Shown here: piece after piece, positions 1 to 7,543 of the stretch
Layout of the letters: each line of letters opens with the position of its first letter
Position numbering within the stretch: position 1 is the stretch's first letter
DNA from: JAAFIP01 sp031431335
Lineage (GTDB): Bacteria > Pseudomonadota > Gammaproteobacteria > Burkholderiales > Burkholderiaceae_C
DNA: 11,396 nt
NCBI GenBank assembly: GCA_031431335.1
Contig: JANPDG010000295.1
Coordinates: forward strand, 1 to 11,396
Direction: 5' to 3'
Position numbers and translations under genes: made by a program
Notes under the pieces: model-generated
Database searches by the model: none
What the model saw: the letters and a program-made list of their open reading frames with translations, nothing else
What the model was told of the DNA's origin: nothing

Positions 1-1019
1 GTGCTGGCGTGGTTCACCAGCTGCACGGTGCGGCCAGCAGTGTCAAACCGCGTGGCCAGCACGTCGCTGACCATTTTATTTTCATTGATAAACACGTTCT
101 CCGAGGCGTAGGGCGCAAACACCAGGGCATACATCTCGCGCACCCCTGGCCGCTCGGGCGCCAGCGCTGCCAGCTGGGTTTGCAGTAGCGTGGTTTGGCG
201 TTCAAACAGGTCTTGGCTTAGCTTCATGCGAGGCGGCTCGTTGGCTGCTTGCGCACTGTAATCAACCTCCCATGCGCGCTCTGCAAATTGGCTGTTGAGC
301 GCATAACTCAAACCCGCGCTGGCAATGACAAAACAAAGCGCCCAACGCATACTGAGCTTAAAGACGCGTGCGACCCAAAAGGTCACTGCGATGAACCAAA
401 CAAATATCACCCATGCCGCAACCCACATCGCCTTGGGAAATAACAGCTCGTTCAATAGCGCAGGAAAGCGCATGCTGCCCACCGCCAGTGCCGCTGAAAT
501 GACGTAGATGGGCAGGTACGCTGCAAAAAGCACGCCTAAAAAAGCCCCCAGATACTTTGCTCCCGGCGCTTGGAGTGGCAAGGCGCTTTTATTCCATTGC
601 ACTACAGAGCGCATTCCAGAGCGCATCTCGGATAACCTGTCTGACTGCAAAACCCACCAGGCAATCAGCGCCACCAAAGGCAAATACATCCATTGCAGCA
701 GCCAAGCCCCCGCATTGAACAAAGCAGCGCCTTCAATCTCCAGCCTGCCTACTGCCAAAGGCAGGCCCAGCAGCAACAGCACAATCGCCACAAATTGCAA
801 TGCACCTATTTGCTTTGCGTCAACCGCCACTTTGCGAAAAACTGCGGCCCGCAGTCCCGCGCCAAGCCAATGGAAAAGTGACCATGGCGCGGGCGGCTTG
901 GGCGAGACGAATGCCTCAGGCACGCGCTCGGGCTCAGGTGCAGCGGGCAGGCTGGGGGGCACAGACTCAGCGGCCTCGGGCGGCAGGGTGTCAGGTTGTG
1001 TATTTAAATAATCATGCAT
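1..1019 (-). CDS. C13 (legumain-like) membrane peptidase, N-terminal part, truncated by the window edge
   Basis: An open minus-strand frame runs without a stop from an ATG at 1019 to the left edge, giving 339 complete codons. Residues 1-45 are Pro/Glu-rich and probably disordered. Hydrophobic segments follow at about 73-90, 105-124, 156-180, 198-219 and 226-240, so a multi-pass inner-membrane domain is likely. From about residue 295 the sequence has the start of a soluble domain (FAPYASENVF, then RFDTAGR and QLVNHAS), which I recognise as the beginning of the bacterial peptidase C13 domain. The catalytic His and Cys would lie beyond the window, so activity cannot be judged. The gene starts 10 bases after the pcp stop and is probably in an operon with it. 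No clear Shine-Dalgarno sequence is seen; a second ATG at 1015 is out of frame. The family call rests on recalled sequence pattern. Confidence 0.65.
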   Translation of the reverse strand, partial: MHDYLNTQPDTLPPEAAESVPPSLPAAPEPERVPEAFVSPKPPAPWSLFHWLGAGLRAAVFRKVAVDAKQIGALQFVAIVLLLLGLPLAVGRLEIEGAALFNAGAWLLQWMYLPLVALIAWWVLQSDRLSEMRSGMRSVVQWNKSALPLQAPGAKYLGAFLGVLFAAYLPIYVISAALAVGSMRFPALLNELLFPKAMWVAAWVIFVWFIAVTFWVARVFKLSMRWALCFVIASAGLSYALNSQFAERAWEVDYSAQAANEPPRMKLSQDLFERQTTLLQTQLAALAPERPGVREMYALVFAPYASENVFINENKMVSDVLATRFDTAGRTVQLVNHAS

Positions 1020-1029
1020 GGGGTGAATA

Positions 1030-1677
1030 CTATCTTGGCTGTGTGTCAGTTGCTGCAATTGCGCCAGTGGCTTTCAATGCAGCGTCCAGGGCTACGTGTA
1101 GCCCGCGGGTCATGTCGGTCAGCGCCATGCTGGGCACGCCCGGTGCAGCCTGCGCGGCCTGCTCGGGAAGGTACGGCACATGCACAAAGCCTGCGGGTAT
1201 GCGTTTAGTTTTAACGCTGTGCATCAGCGCATAAAAAACATGGTTGCAGACAAAATGCCCCGCGCTGCTGGACAGCTCGCAGGGCAGGTTGCTGCCCTCT
1301 AGTGCGGCCAGCATGGCGTGCACAGGCAGGGTGCTGAAATAGGCTGCGGGCCCGGTGGCCACCACCGCTGCATTGCGCAGCATCACGCCCGCGTTATCGG
1401 GCAGTGGGGCGTCGTCCAGGTTGACGGCAATGCGCTCCAGGCTGATGCCTGCGCGGCCACCGGCTTGGCCCACGCACATCACCAGGCTGGGCTGGTGCTG
1501 CTTGATCAACGCTTTGAGCACGCGCGCAGATTGGCCAAACACGCAGGGCAACACGGCCACCACCACTTGGTGGCCCGCAATCGTCTGGCCTTGCAAAGCC
1601 TGCACCGCTATGGCACTGGGGTTTAAGCCTAAGCCGCTAGGGTCGTCGCCAAAGGCTTCAAAGCCTGTGAGCAACAC
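1030..1677 (-). CDS. pcp: Pyroglutamyl-peptidase I (pyrrolidone-carboxylate peptidase, family C15)
   Basis: Cytosolic cysteine peptidase that removes N-terminal pyroglutamate from peptides. With the GTG start at 1677 the protein has 215 residues, the usual family length. It opens with VLLTGFEAFG (substrate-binding loop), then carries SLERIAVN with Glu81, SSSAGHFVCNH with Cys144 and FVHVPYLP with His166. These match the known Glu/Cys/His triad in position and context. The frame is open upstream to a TTG at 1905, but those 76 extra residues look unlike the family. An in-frame CTG three codons before the GTG would match the usual N-terminus slightly better. No good Shine-Dalgarno sequence marks any of these, so the start is uncertain. 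The C13 peptidase gene follows closely, and a small gene diverges at 1945. Confidence 0.9.
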   Translation of the reverse strand: MLLTGFEAFGDDPSGLGLNPSAIAVQALQGQTIAGHQVVVAVLPCVFGQSARVLKALIKQHQPSLVMCVGQAGGRAGISLERIAVNLDDAPLPDNAGVMLRNAAVVATGPAAYFSTLPVHAMLAALEGSNLPCELSSSAGHFVCNHVFYALMHSVKTKRIPAGFVHVPYLPEQAAQAAPGVPSMALTDMTRGLHVALDAALKATGAIAATDTQPR

Positions 1678-1944
1678 GCTGGGCAGTGCATGGGCTATTG
1701 CCTGCAGCGGTGCCGCTGAACGGGGCTTGCGAGCCGATAAACGGGATGGGGGAAAAGGTGTTTTCAAAAGCGTTTTTGAGAAATGGCGGTATTCGTGAAT
1801 TTTGCACACCGCATTGCAGTATGCATCTCTAAGTCTATCAACCCTATTGAACCACAATGCGTTGTGTGTGAGTAGGGCCTCAAGCGCTATACAAGCAGCG
1901 TGCAAGGCCTAAGAGTTTTAACCTTCATAAGAGGAGTTTTTGAC

Positions 1945-2232
1945 ATGGTAGCTATGCATTCACAGACCGTATTCGTACCCCGCAATCGCACAGTGCCCAG
2001 CGATGCAGGCGTAGCCGCCAGTGCGCTGGTCACCGAGCTGGGCTTTGCTTCCACCTTGGTGCTGCTATCGGACTTTAAACACCAGATGGCGTACGACGGC
2101 GCTGCCGTGGACACCCAGCGCATGCTGGCCGACAGCGACTATGCCTTTGCGCAGCTGGCGCTAGGCCACACCTTTACCAGCGAACGCCTGCGCCAATGCG
2201 CCATGCGCGTTTTTGCAGTGTTTCACGGTTAA
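1945..2232 (+). CDS. Small uncharacterised protein, 95 residues
   Basis: I do not recognise this protein. The ATG at 1945 is chosen over an upstream GTG at 1900 because GAGGAG at 1931-1936 sits 8 bases before it. The protein has no signal peptide or obvious membrane span. Residues around 30-42 (ASALVTELGFASTLVLLSDF) are hydrophobic to amphipathic, and the rest is helix-prone with many Ala, Arg and Gln. The gene stands alone, divergent from pcp and 106 bases before the ypfJ-like gene. Codon use resembles its neighbours, and the ribosome binding site argues that it is real rather than a shadow. Its function is unknown. Confidence 0.7.
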   Translation: MVAMHSQTVFVPRNRTVPSDAGVAASALVTELGFASTLVLLSDFKHQMAYDGAAVDTQRMLADSDYAFAQLALGHTFTSERLRQCAMRVFAVFHG

Positions 2233-2338
2233 AGCATTGGGCGTGAGCTTGAGCCTTTGCATGTGACATGGGGGTGTGCCACAGGGTGTACCATTACGGG
2301 ATTAACACCCTAGCAAATCAATCGTTGGAGACACCACC

Positions 2339-3232
2339 ATGGACGTAGAAGGCAGACGCGAATCAGACAACGTAGAAGACCGCCGTGGCCAAGGCGGTGG
2401 CGTGGGCGGCGGCGGCCGAGGTATTGGCGGCTTGGGCGGTGGCCGCTTAGGCATTGGCGGCATCGTCATTGCGCTGGTAGCGTCGTACTTTTTGGATATC
2501 AGCCCGATGACGATTTTGGGTATTTTGGGCGGCGGTGGTGGTAGCGGTGCGCCCACCCAGCAGGTCAGCCAAGGCCCTGCCCAGCGCCCACCCAAAGATG
2601 ACATCATGGCCAGCTTTGTGTCCAAAGTATTGGCCGATACCGAAGACGTGTGGGGTGCAATGTTTGCCCAAGGCAAAGCGCAATACCCTGCACCCAAGCT
2701 GGTGCTGTTTCGCGGCGCAACGCCCACTGCCTGCGGCACAGGCCAGTCCGCCATGGGCCCGTTTTATTGTCCAGGGGACCAAAAGGTTTATATCGACCTG
2801 GCGTTTTACGAAACCATGAAAAACAAGCTCGGCGCGCCAGGCGATTTTGCGCAAGCTTACGTGATTGCCCACGAGGTAGGCCACCATATTCAGCATGTCA
2901 TGGGCATCAGCGGCAAGGTGGACGCGATGCGCGGGCGCATCAGCGAAAAAGAACAAAACGCGCTCAGCGTGCGCCTTGAGCTACAGGCCGACTGTTTTGC
3001 CGGTGTTTGGTCGCGCAACTCTAAGCTGGGCTTGGACAAAGGCGACATTGAAGAGGCCTTGAACGCAGCCTCGGCGATCGGTGACGACACGTTGCAAAAG
3101 AAGAGCCAAGGTTATGCGCAGCCAGACAGCTTTACCCACGGCTCCAGCAAGCAGCGCATGGCGTGGTTTAACACGGGTTTGCAGTCAGGTAACATGAAGT
3201 CTTGCGACACTTTTAGTGCTCGGGCTTTGTAG
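2339..3232 (+). CDS. ypfJ: YpfJ-type neutral zinc metallopeptidase, membrane-anchored
   Basis: A 297-residue protein of the putative neutral zinc metallopeptidase family (Zn_peptidase, PF04228). The N-terminus is charged (residues 1-18), then very Gly-rich (about 19-41), followed by one hydrophobic span at about 41-63 and a second Gly-rich linker (64-70). The catalytic domain carries the zinc motif HEVGHH at 178-183, with His178 and His182 as ligands and Glu179 as catalytic base. ELQADCFAG at 215-223 probably supplies the third ligand, Glu215. Cys132 and Cys144 may pair. The domain therefore probably lies outside the cytoplasm, anchored by the N-terminal span. The start is supported by GGAG at 2327-2330, 8 bases upstream. 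The physiological substrate is unknown for the family. The symbol follows the E. coli homologue. Confidence 0.92.
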   Translation: MDVEGRRESDNVEDRRGQGGGVGGGGRGIGGLGGGRLGIGGIVIALVASYFLDISPMTILGILGGGGGSGAPTQQVSQGPAQRPPKDDIMASFVSKVLADTEDVWGAMFAQGKAQYPAPKLVLFRGATPTACGTGQSAMGPFYCPGDQKVYIDLAFYETMKNKLGAPGDFAQAYVIAHEVGHHIQHVMGISGKVDAMRGRISEKEQNALSVRLELQADCFAGVWSRNSKLGLDKGDIEEALNAASAIGDDTLQKKSQGYAQPDSFTHGSSKQRMAWFNTGLQSGNMKSCDTFSARAL

Positions 3233-3313
3233 GTTTTCTTCGGGTTTCTAACAGCCCGTGGCGAACCTTGTTTTCTGCGGTCTGGGGATTTGACTCCACA
3301 GTTATGTACGCCG

Positions 3314-3416
3314 CCCTGGCACTTGGCGTGAATAGCTCCGCGACTGTCCCCCGTTGCGGCTTAGGGCCGCTGCCTCCTCCTTGACGTCGCTGCGCTATTC
3401 ACACCAAGCGCCAGGG
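3314..3416. repeat. Large imperfect palindrome A
   Basis: The arms 3314-3336 and 3394-3416 are complementary at 21 of 23 positions. Between them lie a small inner hairpin (GCGGC at 3356-3360 with GCCGC at 3366-3370) and the motifs CTGTCCCCCGT (3344-3354) and CCTTGACG (3379-3386). Both motifs recur, reverse-complemented, at matching places inside palindrome B, so the two are inverted relatives of one element. It could act as DNA or as a transcribed RNA structure. Confidence 0.8.
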
Positions 3417-3534
3417 CCGTGGGTTAGGCTGGGGAAAGCAGGCAGGGGAAGCACGAAGAATAAGTGGGTAAGCAAGCAAGCAAGTACGGTAAGCGGCAGG
3501 CATGCAACGGCTCATACCCCACCACAGTCACCAA

Positions 3535-3639
3535 GCAGGCCGGCGGTGCTACTTCAGCGTAGCGGCGTCAAGGCGGTGTTGTTGGCCCCAGGCCAACACG
3601 GGGGACAGCCGCGCAGCTGAAGTAGCACCGTCGGCCTGC
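3535..3639. repeat. Large imperfect palindrome B
   Basis: The arms 3535-3558 and 3616-3639 are complementary at 23 of 24 positions. An inner hairpin has GTTGGCC (3581-3587), a three-base loop and GGCCAAC (3591-3597). The fixed motifs are CGTCAAGG (3566-3573) and ACGGGGGACAG (3598-3608), the reverse complements of those in palindrome A. The arm sequences differ from those of A, yet each element is self-complementary. Confidence 0.85.
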
Positions 3640-3702
3640 GCCCGTACAAGACAAAAAAGAAAAACCAGACCCAGCGAAGCAAGCCATCTCAGATAACGAA
3701 CG

Positions 3703-3770
3703 CTTGGAAGAAAATAGGGCACTTTTCCGACGCATATATTCAATAGTTCGCTATTAAATAAGTAGTAATG
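3703..3770 (+). repeat. Dispersed intergenic repeat, copy 1 (core 3723-3755)
   Basis: The core begins TTTTCCGACG and, after four variable bases, reads TATTCAATAGTTCGCTATT. AATAG and CTATT can pair around a TTCG loop. The weaker left flank (CTTGGAAGAAAATAGGGCAC) matches copies 4 and 5, and the right flank (AAGTAGTAAT) also resembles those copies. It lies 78 bases (from the core) upstream of the dioxygenase gene and points the same way. Confidence 0.88.
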
Positions 3771-3832
3771 AACTACAAGTCAATTCATAGAAAAGCTATT
3801 GAACTCCACCACCCAGCCCCTACCTAAAACAC

Positions 3833-4678
3833 ATGATTAGCCAGCCAAGCAACCAAAGCGTTTTATTTGTATCCCACGGTTCGCCTATGTTTGCGCTAGA
3901 GCACGGCAGCACTGCGCCTGCGCTGCGCGCATGGGCTGATGGGTTGTCGGTCAAACCCACGGGGATTGTCATCATGTCACCGCACTGGATGACGCCTGTG
4001 GCCACGGTGATGTCTACGCCGCAGCCCACCACTTGGCATGACTTTGGCGGCTTTGAAGCTGCGCTGTTTGCGCTGCAATACCCCGCACCGGGCCAACCCG
4101 CTTTGGCGCATCAGGTTGCTGCGCTGCTGCAAGCACACCAGATTGCCGCCCAGCTAGACGACCAGCGCCCGCTAGACCACGGCGCTTGGGTGCCGCTGAT
4201 GCATTTGTTTCCACAGGCTGATATTCCTGTGGTGCAACTGTCCTTGCCAACCGACTACACCCCGCGCAGCGTGTGGGCTATGGGCCAGGCGATGCGCTCA
4301 TTGCGCGAAGAAGGTGTTTTGATTATCGGCTCGGGCAGCATGACCCACAATTTGCGTGAGCTGTTCACCCATGGTGTGCCCCCGCTGGAAGCCCAAGCCG
4401 AGCAATACGCCATTGATTTTGCACGGTGGGTGGAGCAGGCCATAACCCAGGGAACGAGCACCGATGACACCAGCCAAAGCGCCAGCGATACATTGTTTGA
4501 TTACCAGCAGCACGCTCCACATGCGCTGCGGGCGCACCCAACGGACGAGCATTTTGTGCCGCTGTACTTCGCACTGGGCGCAGCAGGTTGGGGCAATAGG
4601 GCTGCGCCTGCTGTGCAATACCTCAGCCGCGAGGTAATGTACCGCTACTTGGCTATGGATGCTTTGGTGCTTAGTTAG
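3833..4678 (+). CDS. Class III extradiol dioxygenase, DODA/LigB type (YgiD-like)
   Basis: A 281-residue cytosolic enzyme of the LigB superfamily (PF02900), close in layout to YgiD and plant 4,5-DOPA dioxygenase. The expected metal-ligand and active-site histidines are visible: His15 in SHGSP, His51 in MSPHW, His116 in LDHGAWVPL, His172 in SMTHNLRE and His235/His240 in HPTDEHFVPL. Family members bind zinc or ferrous iron and open catechol rings such as DOPA; the substrate here is unknown. An insert-like Ser/Thr/Asp-rich stretch lies at about 206-219. No obvious Shine-Dalgarno sequence precedes the ATG at 3833. Dispersed repeat copies 1 and 2 flank the gene in its own orientation, and copy 2's left flank begins directly after the stop codon. 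The gene converges on the DUF302 gene. Confidence 0.93.
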   Translation: MISQPSNQSVLFVSHGSPMFALEHGSTAPALRAWADGLSVKPTGIVIMSPHWMTPVATVMSTPQPTTWHDFGGFEAALFALQYPAPGQPALAHQVAALLQAHQIAAQLDDQRPLDHGAWVPLMHLFPQADIPVVQLSLPTDYTPRSVWAMGQAMRSLREEGVLIIGSGSMTHNLRELFTHGVPPLEAQAEQYAIDFARWVEQAITQGTSTDDTSQSASDTLFDYQQHAPHALRAHPTDEHFVPLYFALGAAGWGNRAAPAVQYLSREVMYRYLAMDALVLS

Positions 4679-4742
4679 CTTTAAGAAAACAGGTAGTTTT
4701 CCGACGTAGATATTCAATAGTTCGCTATTTTTAATATAGCAA
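4679..4742 (+). repeat. Dispersed intergenic repeat, copy 2 (core 4697-4729)
   Basis: The core TTTTCCGACG, then TAGA, then TATTCAATAGTTCGCTATT differs from copy 1 only in the variable bases. The left flank CTTTAAGAAAACAGGTAG starts at the base after the dioxygenase stop codon. A T-rich run follows the AATAG/CTATT hairpin, so this copy might also serve as a terminator between the convergent dioxygenase and DUF302 genes; that is inference. Confidence 0.88.
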
Positions 4743-4765
4743 AAAATTGCTTCTGCCCACGCAAA

Positions 4766-5248
4766 TCAGGGCGCAATAACCGCTTGCGCAATGCCGCCCA
4801 GCGCTTTCTTCAAATTTTCCACCACCGGGCAGCTGGCCGCGCCGTGGCGTTTGGCTAAATAGTCAGGGTCGTTGTAGCTGAGCATGACTTTGCCTGCGGT
4901 GTCCTGCCACACCAACGCTTTGAGTGGCAAGTCGATACCTGCACTTTGCGCGCATTCCATCAGCGGGGTGCCGCCTTGAGGATTGCCAAAAATCAGCAGC
5001 TCTGTGGGGCGCAGCGTTTTGCCGATTTTGGCGGCACCCGCAGCATGGTCGATTTTGGCAAATACATTCAGACCGCGCTCTTTGACAACCGCCTCCAAGC
5101 GCGCCATGGTTTGGCTGGTACTGTGCGGGCTGGTGACTGTCACCAACCCGTCGGCCGGGCTGGCATTTTGAGCTAAAGCGTTGGTGCTGAGGAAGAAAGC
5201 GCTGGTGCTGAGAACAAAGCCTAAGCAGGCGAGAACGATTTTTTGCAT
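4766..5248 (-). CDS. DUF302-family exported protein
   Basis: A 160-residue protein with a clear signal peptide: Lys3, a hydrophobic core at about 4-20 and a likely cleavage after ALA at residue 26. The mature part matches the DUF302 pattern (PF03625): SPHSTSQTMARLEAVVKERG, then LLIFGNPQGGTPLM, then LPLKALVWQDTAG and YNDPDYLAKRH. The family's role is not settled, and a periplasmic location is likely here. The ATG at 5248 is supported by CAGGAG about 6 bases upstream. The gene follows prfB in the same direction after 137 bases. That gap holds a small dyad, CATGTA at 5311-5316 and TACATG at 5325-5330, which could be an operator or chance. Confidence 0.88.
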   Translation of the reverse strand: MQKIVLACLGFVLSTSAFFLSTNALAQNASPADGLVTVTSPHSTSQTMARLEAVVKERGLNVFAKIDHAAGAAKIGKTLRPTELLIFGNPQGGTPLMECAQSAGIDLPLKALVWQDTAGKVMLSYNDPDYLAKRHGAASCPVVENLKKALGGIAQAVIAP

Positions 5249-5385
5249 GGGATGCTCCTGAGTTATGAGAACTAATTGGTCTTGCGCCAGCTTGTTTTAT
5301 TACACACCGCCATGTATCTGTTCGTACATGCAGTCATCTGCAAAAACTATTTTTCGTCTAGGGCCGACATCTCAGGCACAGACGC

Positions 5386-6490
5386 TCACACGCCCTGCTT
5401 CAAACTCGCCTCAATAAACATGTCCAAATCACCGTCCAGCACCTTCTGCGTGTTTGACGTTTCTACGCTGGTGCGCAGGTCTTTAATCCGTGACTGATCC
5501 AGCACATACGAGCGAATTTGGTGACCCCAGCCTACGTCGGTTTTGGTGTCTTCTAGCTTTTGCTGCTCTTCTTGGCGCTTGCGCATTTCAAAGTCATACA
5601 TCTTGCTGCGCAGGCGCTTCCAGGCCACATCGCGGTTGCCGTGCTGGCTGCGGCCGTCTTGGCACTGCACTACCAAGCCCGTGGGGATGTGCGTCAAGCG
5701 CACAGCCGAGTCGGTTTTGTTAATGTGCTGGCCGCCCGCGCCGCTGGCGCGGTATGTGTCCACGCGCACGTCGGCGGGGTTGATGTTGATCTCAATCGTG
5801 TCGTCAATCTCAGGGTAGACAAAAACTGACGCAAACGAGGTGTGGCGTCCGCCAGATGAGTCAAACGGGCTTTTGCGCACCAAGCGGTGCACGCCAGTTT
5901 CGGTTCGCAGCAGGCCAAAAGCGTATTCGCCTTCAATCTTGATGCTGGCCCCTTTGATGCCTGCAATATCGCCTGAGGATTCGTCTTCGATCGTGGCTTT
6001 AAAGCCCTTGCGCTCGGCGTAGCGCAGGTACTGGCGCAGCAGCATGCTGGCCCAGTCGCAGGCTTCGGTGCCGCCCGCGCCAGATTGAATGTCCAAGAAA
6101 GCGTTAAGTGGGTCGGCCGCTTGGTTAAACATACGGCGAAACTCCAGCTGCGCCACAATCGCCTCGATTTTGGCCACTTCGGCTTCAATCGTGGCCAAGC
6201 CCGCTAGGTCGTTGTCGTCCTTGCTCATGGCAAACAACTCGGTGTTATCGGCTATTTCGCTGTCCAGCTTGGCAATCACCAACACCACACCTTCAAGGGC
6301 TTTTTTCTCTTTGCCCAGCTCTTGGGCGCGCTTGGGGTCGTTCCAAACTGCAGGGTCTTCTAGCGCGGCGTTAACGTCTTCCAGTTTGCGTTGCTTGGAC
6401 TCGTAGTCAAAGATACCCCCGTAAATCTAGCGTGCGCGCCGCTAGGTCCGCGAGGGCCGTGCCGATTTGGTTGATTTGTTCTGCGTCCAT
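5386..6490 (-). CDS. prfB: Peptide chain release factor 2 (RF2), with programmed +1 frameshift
   Basis: RF2 reads UAA and UGA stop codons and triggers peptide release on the ribosome. The gene is two frames: 27 codons from the ATG at 6490 to the Leu codon CTT at 6412-6410, then 340 residues from GAC at 6408-6406 to the stop at 5386. The total is 367 residues, close to the usual length. The anticodon-like SPF motif is at residues 207-209 (VRKSPFDSSGGRHTSF), and the catalytic GGQ is at 252-254 (SGAGGQHINKTDSAVR). An uncorrected reading gives only a truncated frame starting at an internal codon (6288). The gene diverges from the EI24 gene, sharing a 123-base upstream gap. lysS, a common downstream neighbour in related genomes, is absent here; a DUF302 gene follows instead. 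Confidence 0.97.
6406..6425 (-). other. RF2 programmed +1 frameshift (recoding) site
   Basis: Read on the minus strand, the site is CGGGGGTATCTTTGAC: a Shine-Dalgarno-like GGGGG, the slippery CTT and the in-frame stop TGA at 6409-6407, followed by C. In known prfB autoregulation, poor RF2 supply lets ribosomes pause at TGA and slip forward one base, so RF2 limits its own synthesis. The only visible deviation from the E. coli sequence is C instead of A before the G run. Confidence 0.96.
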
Positions 6491-6613
6491 AAGAATTCCA
6501 AGCTGTAAATTAAGGCTGCGCTATGGCCGTGTGGGCCGAGCAACCCGGTATTTTCGCATCTTGTGGCCCCCTTGGGCTGCGGTAGGGCGGCTAAATCGGG
6601 GTATGCTTTGCCA

Positions 6614-7543
6614 ATGAACCTTGTTTTTGATGCTTTTTGGCGCGCTGCGGCGTATTGCCTGCACCCGCGCGTGATCGCGTTGTCGGTTTTGCCGCTGATC
6701 ATCATGGTGGGCTTGGCGCTGGGGGCGGGCTACTTTTTTTGGGACGCAGCGTTGTCTGCCGTCAATGCCGTGCTCAGCGGCACCGACTGGATCACCCGCA
6801 TCCTCGGCTGGCTGGATGGCGTAGGCGCGGGCCGACTCAAGTCGGCCATCGCGCCGCTGCTGGTGGTGCTGGCGGCCACACCCGTGCTGGTGGTGGTCTC
6901 GCTGCTGGCCGTGGCGCTGTTGATGACGCCTGCCATGGTGGCCATGGTCGGCGAGCGGCGCTTTGCCAACCTAGAGCGCAAAAAAGGCAACGGTCTTGCC
7001 ACCAGCATGCTGTGGTCGCTGGGCTCCACGGTGCTGGCGCTGATAGCGCTGGTGGCGTCGATTCCGCTGTGGCTGATCCCGCCACTGGTGTTGGTGGTCC
7101 CGCCTTTGATTTGGGGCTGGCTGACGTATCGCGTAATGAGCTTTGACGCGCTGGCCGACCACGCCAGCGCGCAAGAGCGGCGCGCGGTGATCAAAGCGCA
7201 CCGTGGCCCGCTGCTGGCCATTGGCGTGGTGTGTGGTTATTTAGGTGCTGCGCCCACGCTGCTGTGGGCCTCGGGCGCGCTGTTTTTGGTGTTGGCCCCG
7301 TTTTTGGTGGCTGCTGCTATTTGGATTTACACGCTGGTGTTTGCCTTCTCGTCGCTGTGGTTTGCGCATTACTGCTTGGCAGCGCTAGAAAAGCACCGTG
7401 CTGCCGCTGCCGCCGCCGCTGCCATCAAACCCAGCTTGGCGCAAATCGCTACCGCCTCGTCCACGCCGCCCACCGACGTATTGCCCAAATCTGCCCCTAT
7501 CGCTTTGCCAAATGACCCATCTAATCCCACCACAACGCCCTAA
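6614..7543 (+). CDS. EI24/CysZ-like multi-pass membrane protein
   Basis: A 309-residue integral membrane protein of the EI24 domain family (PF07264), which includes CysZ-type sulfate transporters. Long hydrophobic blocks lie at about 20-43, 80-112, 132-172, 198-218 and 221-255, separated by a charged loop at 114-128 (GERRFANLERKKGNG) and another at 174-197. The tail after residue 260 is an Ala run followed by a Pro/Ser/Thr-rich, probably disordered end. The ATG at 6614 is preferred over an upstream GTG at 6563 because family proteins begin just before the first hydrophobic block. The last 32 bases overlap the next gene, so the pair is probably co-transcribed and translationally coupled. Substrate is unknown, and a sulfate role is not shown. 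Confidence 0.82.
   Translation: MNLVFDAFWRAAAYCLHPRVIALSVLPLIIMVGLALGAGYFFWDAALSAVNAVLSGTDWITRILGWLDGVGAGRLKSAIAPLLVVLAATPVLVVVSLLAVALLMTPAMVAMVGERRFANLERKKGNGLATSMLWSLGSTVLALIALVASIPLWLIPPLVLVVPPLIWGWLTYRVMSFDALADHASAQERRAVIKAHRGPLLAIGVVCGYLGAAPTLLWASGALFLVLAPFLVAAAIWIYTLVFAFSSLWFAHYCLAALEKHRAAAAAAAAIKPSLAQIATASSTPPTDVLPKSAPIALPNDPSNPTTTP

Larger units (their letters stand above)
3233..3832. other. 600-base gene-free region holding two palindromes and repeat copy 1
   Basis: No credible gene is seen on either strand. The longest plus frame (3354-3620) simply crosses the two palindromic elements. The region contains palindrome A (3314-3416), palindrome B (3535-3639), a short AAGC tandem run at about 3470-3484 and dispersed repeat copy 1 (3703-3770). 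A weaker stretch at about 3785-3806 (AAAGCTATTGAACTCC) partly resembles the repeat core in the opposite orientation and may be a decayed fragment. No clear terminator for the zinc peptidase gene was found. Confidence 0.8.

Noticed and set aside
508..1011. Plus-strand frame of 167 codons opposite the C13 peptidase gene
   Set aside because: The minus frame codes for membrane spans followed by a recognisable C13 domain start, so the plus frame is its antisense shadow.
1678..1905. N-terminal extension of Pcp from a TTG at 1905
   Set aside because: The 76 extra residues do not resemble the family, while the downstream GTG gives the standard 215 residues and standard catalytic numbering. The exact start stays uncertain.
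2284..2310. GGGTGT/ACACCC inverted repeat before the zinc peptidase gene
   Set aside because: Six pairs over a 15-base loop without a T-run or known operator pattern; easily due to chance.
2302..2956. Minus-strand frames opposite the zinc peptidase gene
   Set aside because: They are mirror images of the Gly-rich and catalytic parts of the zinc peptidase; the plus frame has the HEVGHH motif and a ribosome binding site.
3354..3620. Plus-strand frame of 88 codons
   Set aside because: It runs across palindromes A and B, has no ribosome binding site and gives a low-complexity basic product; the palindromes explain the open frame.
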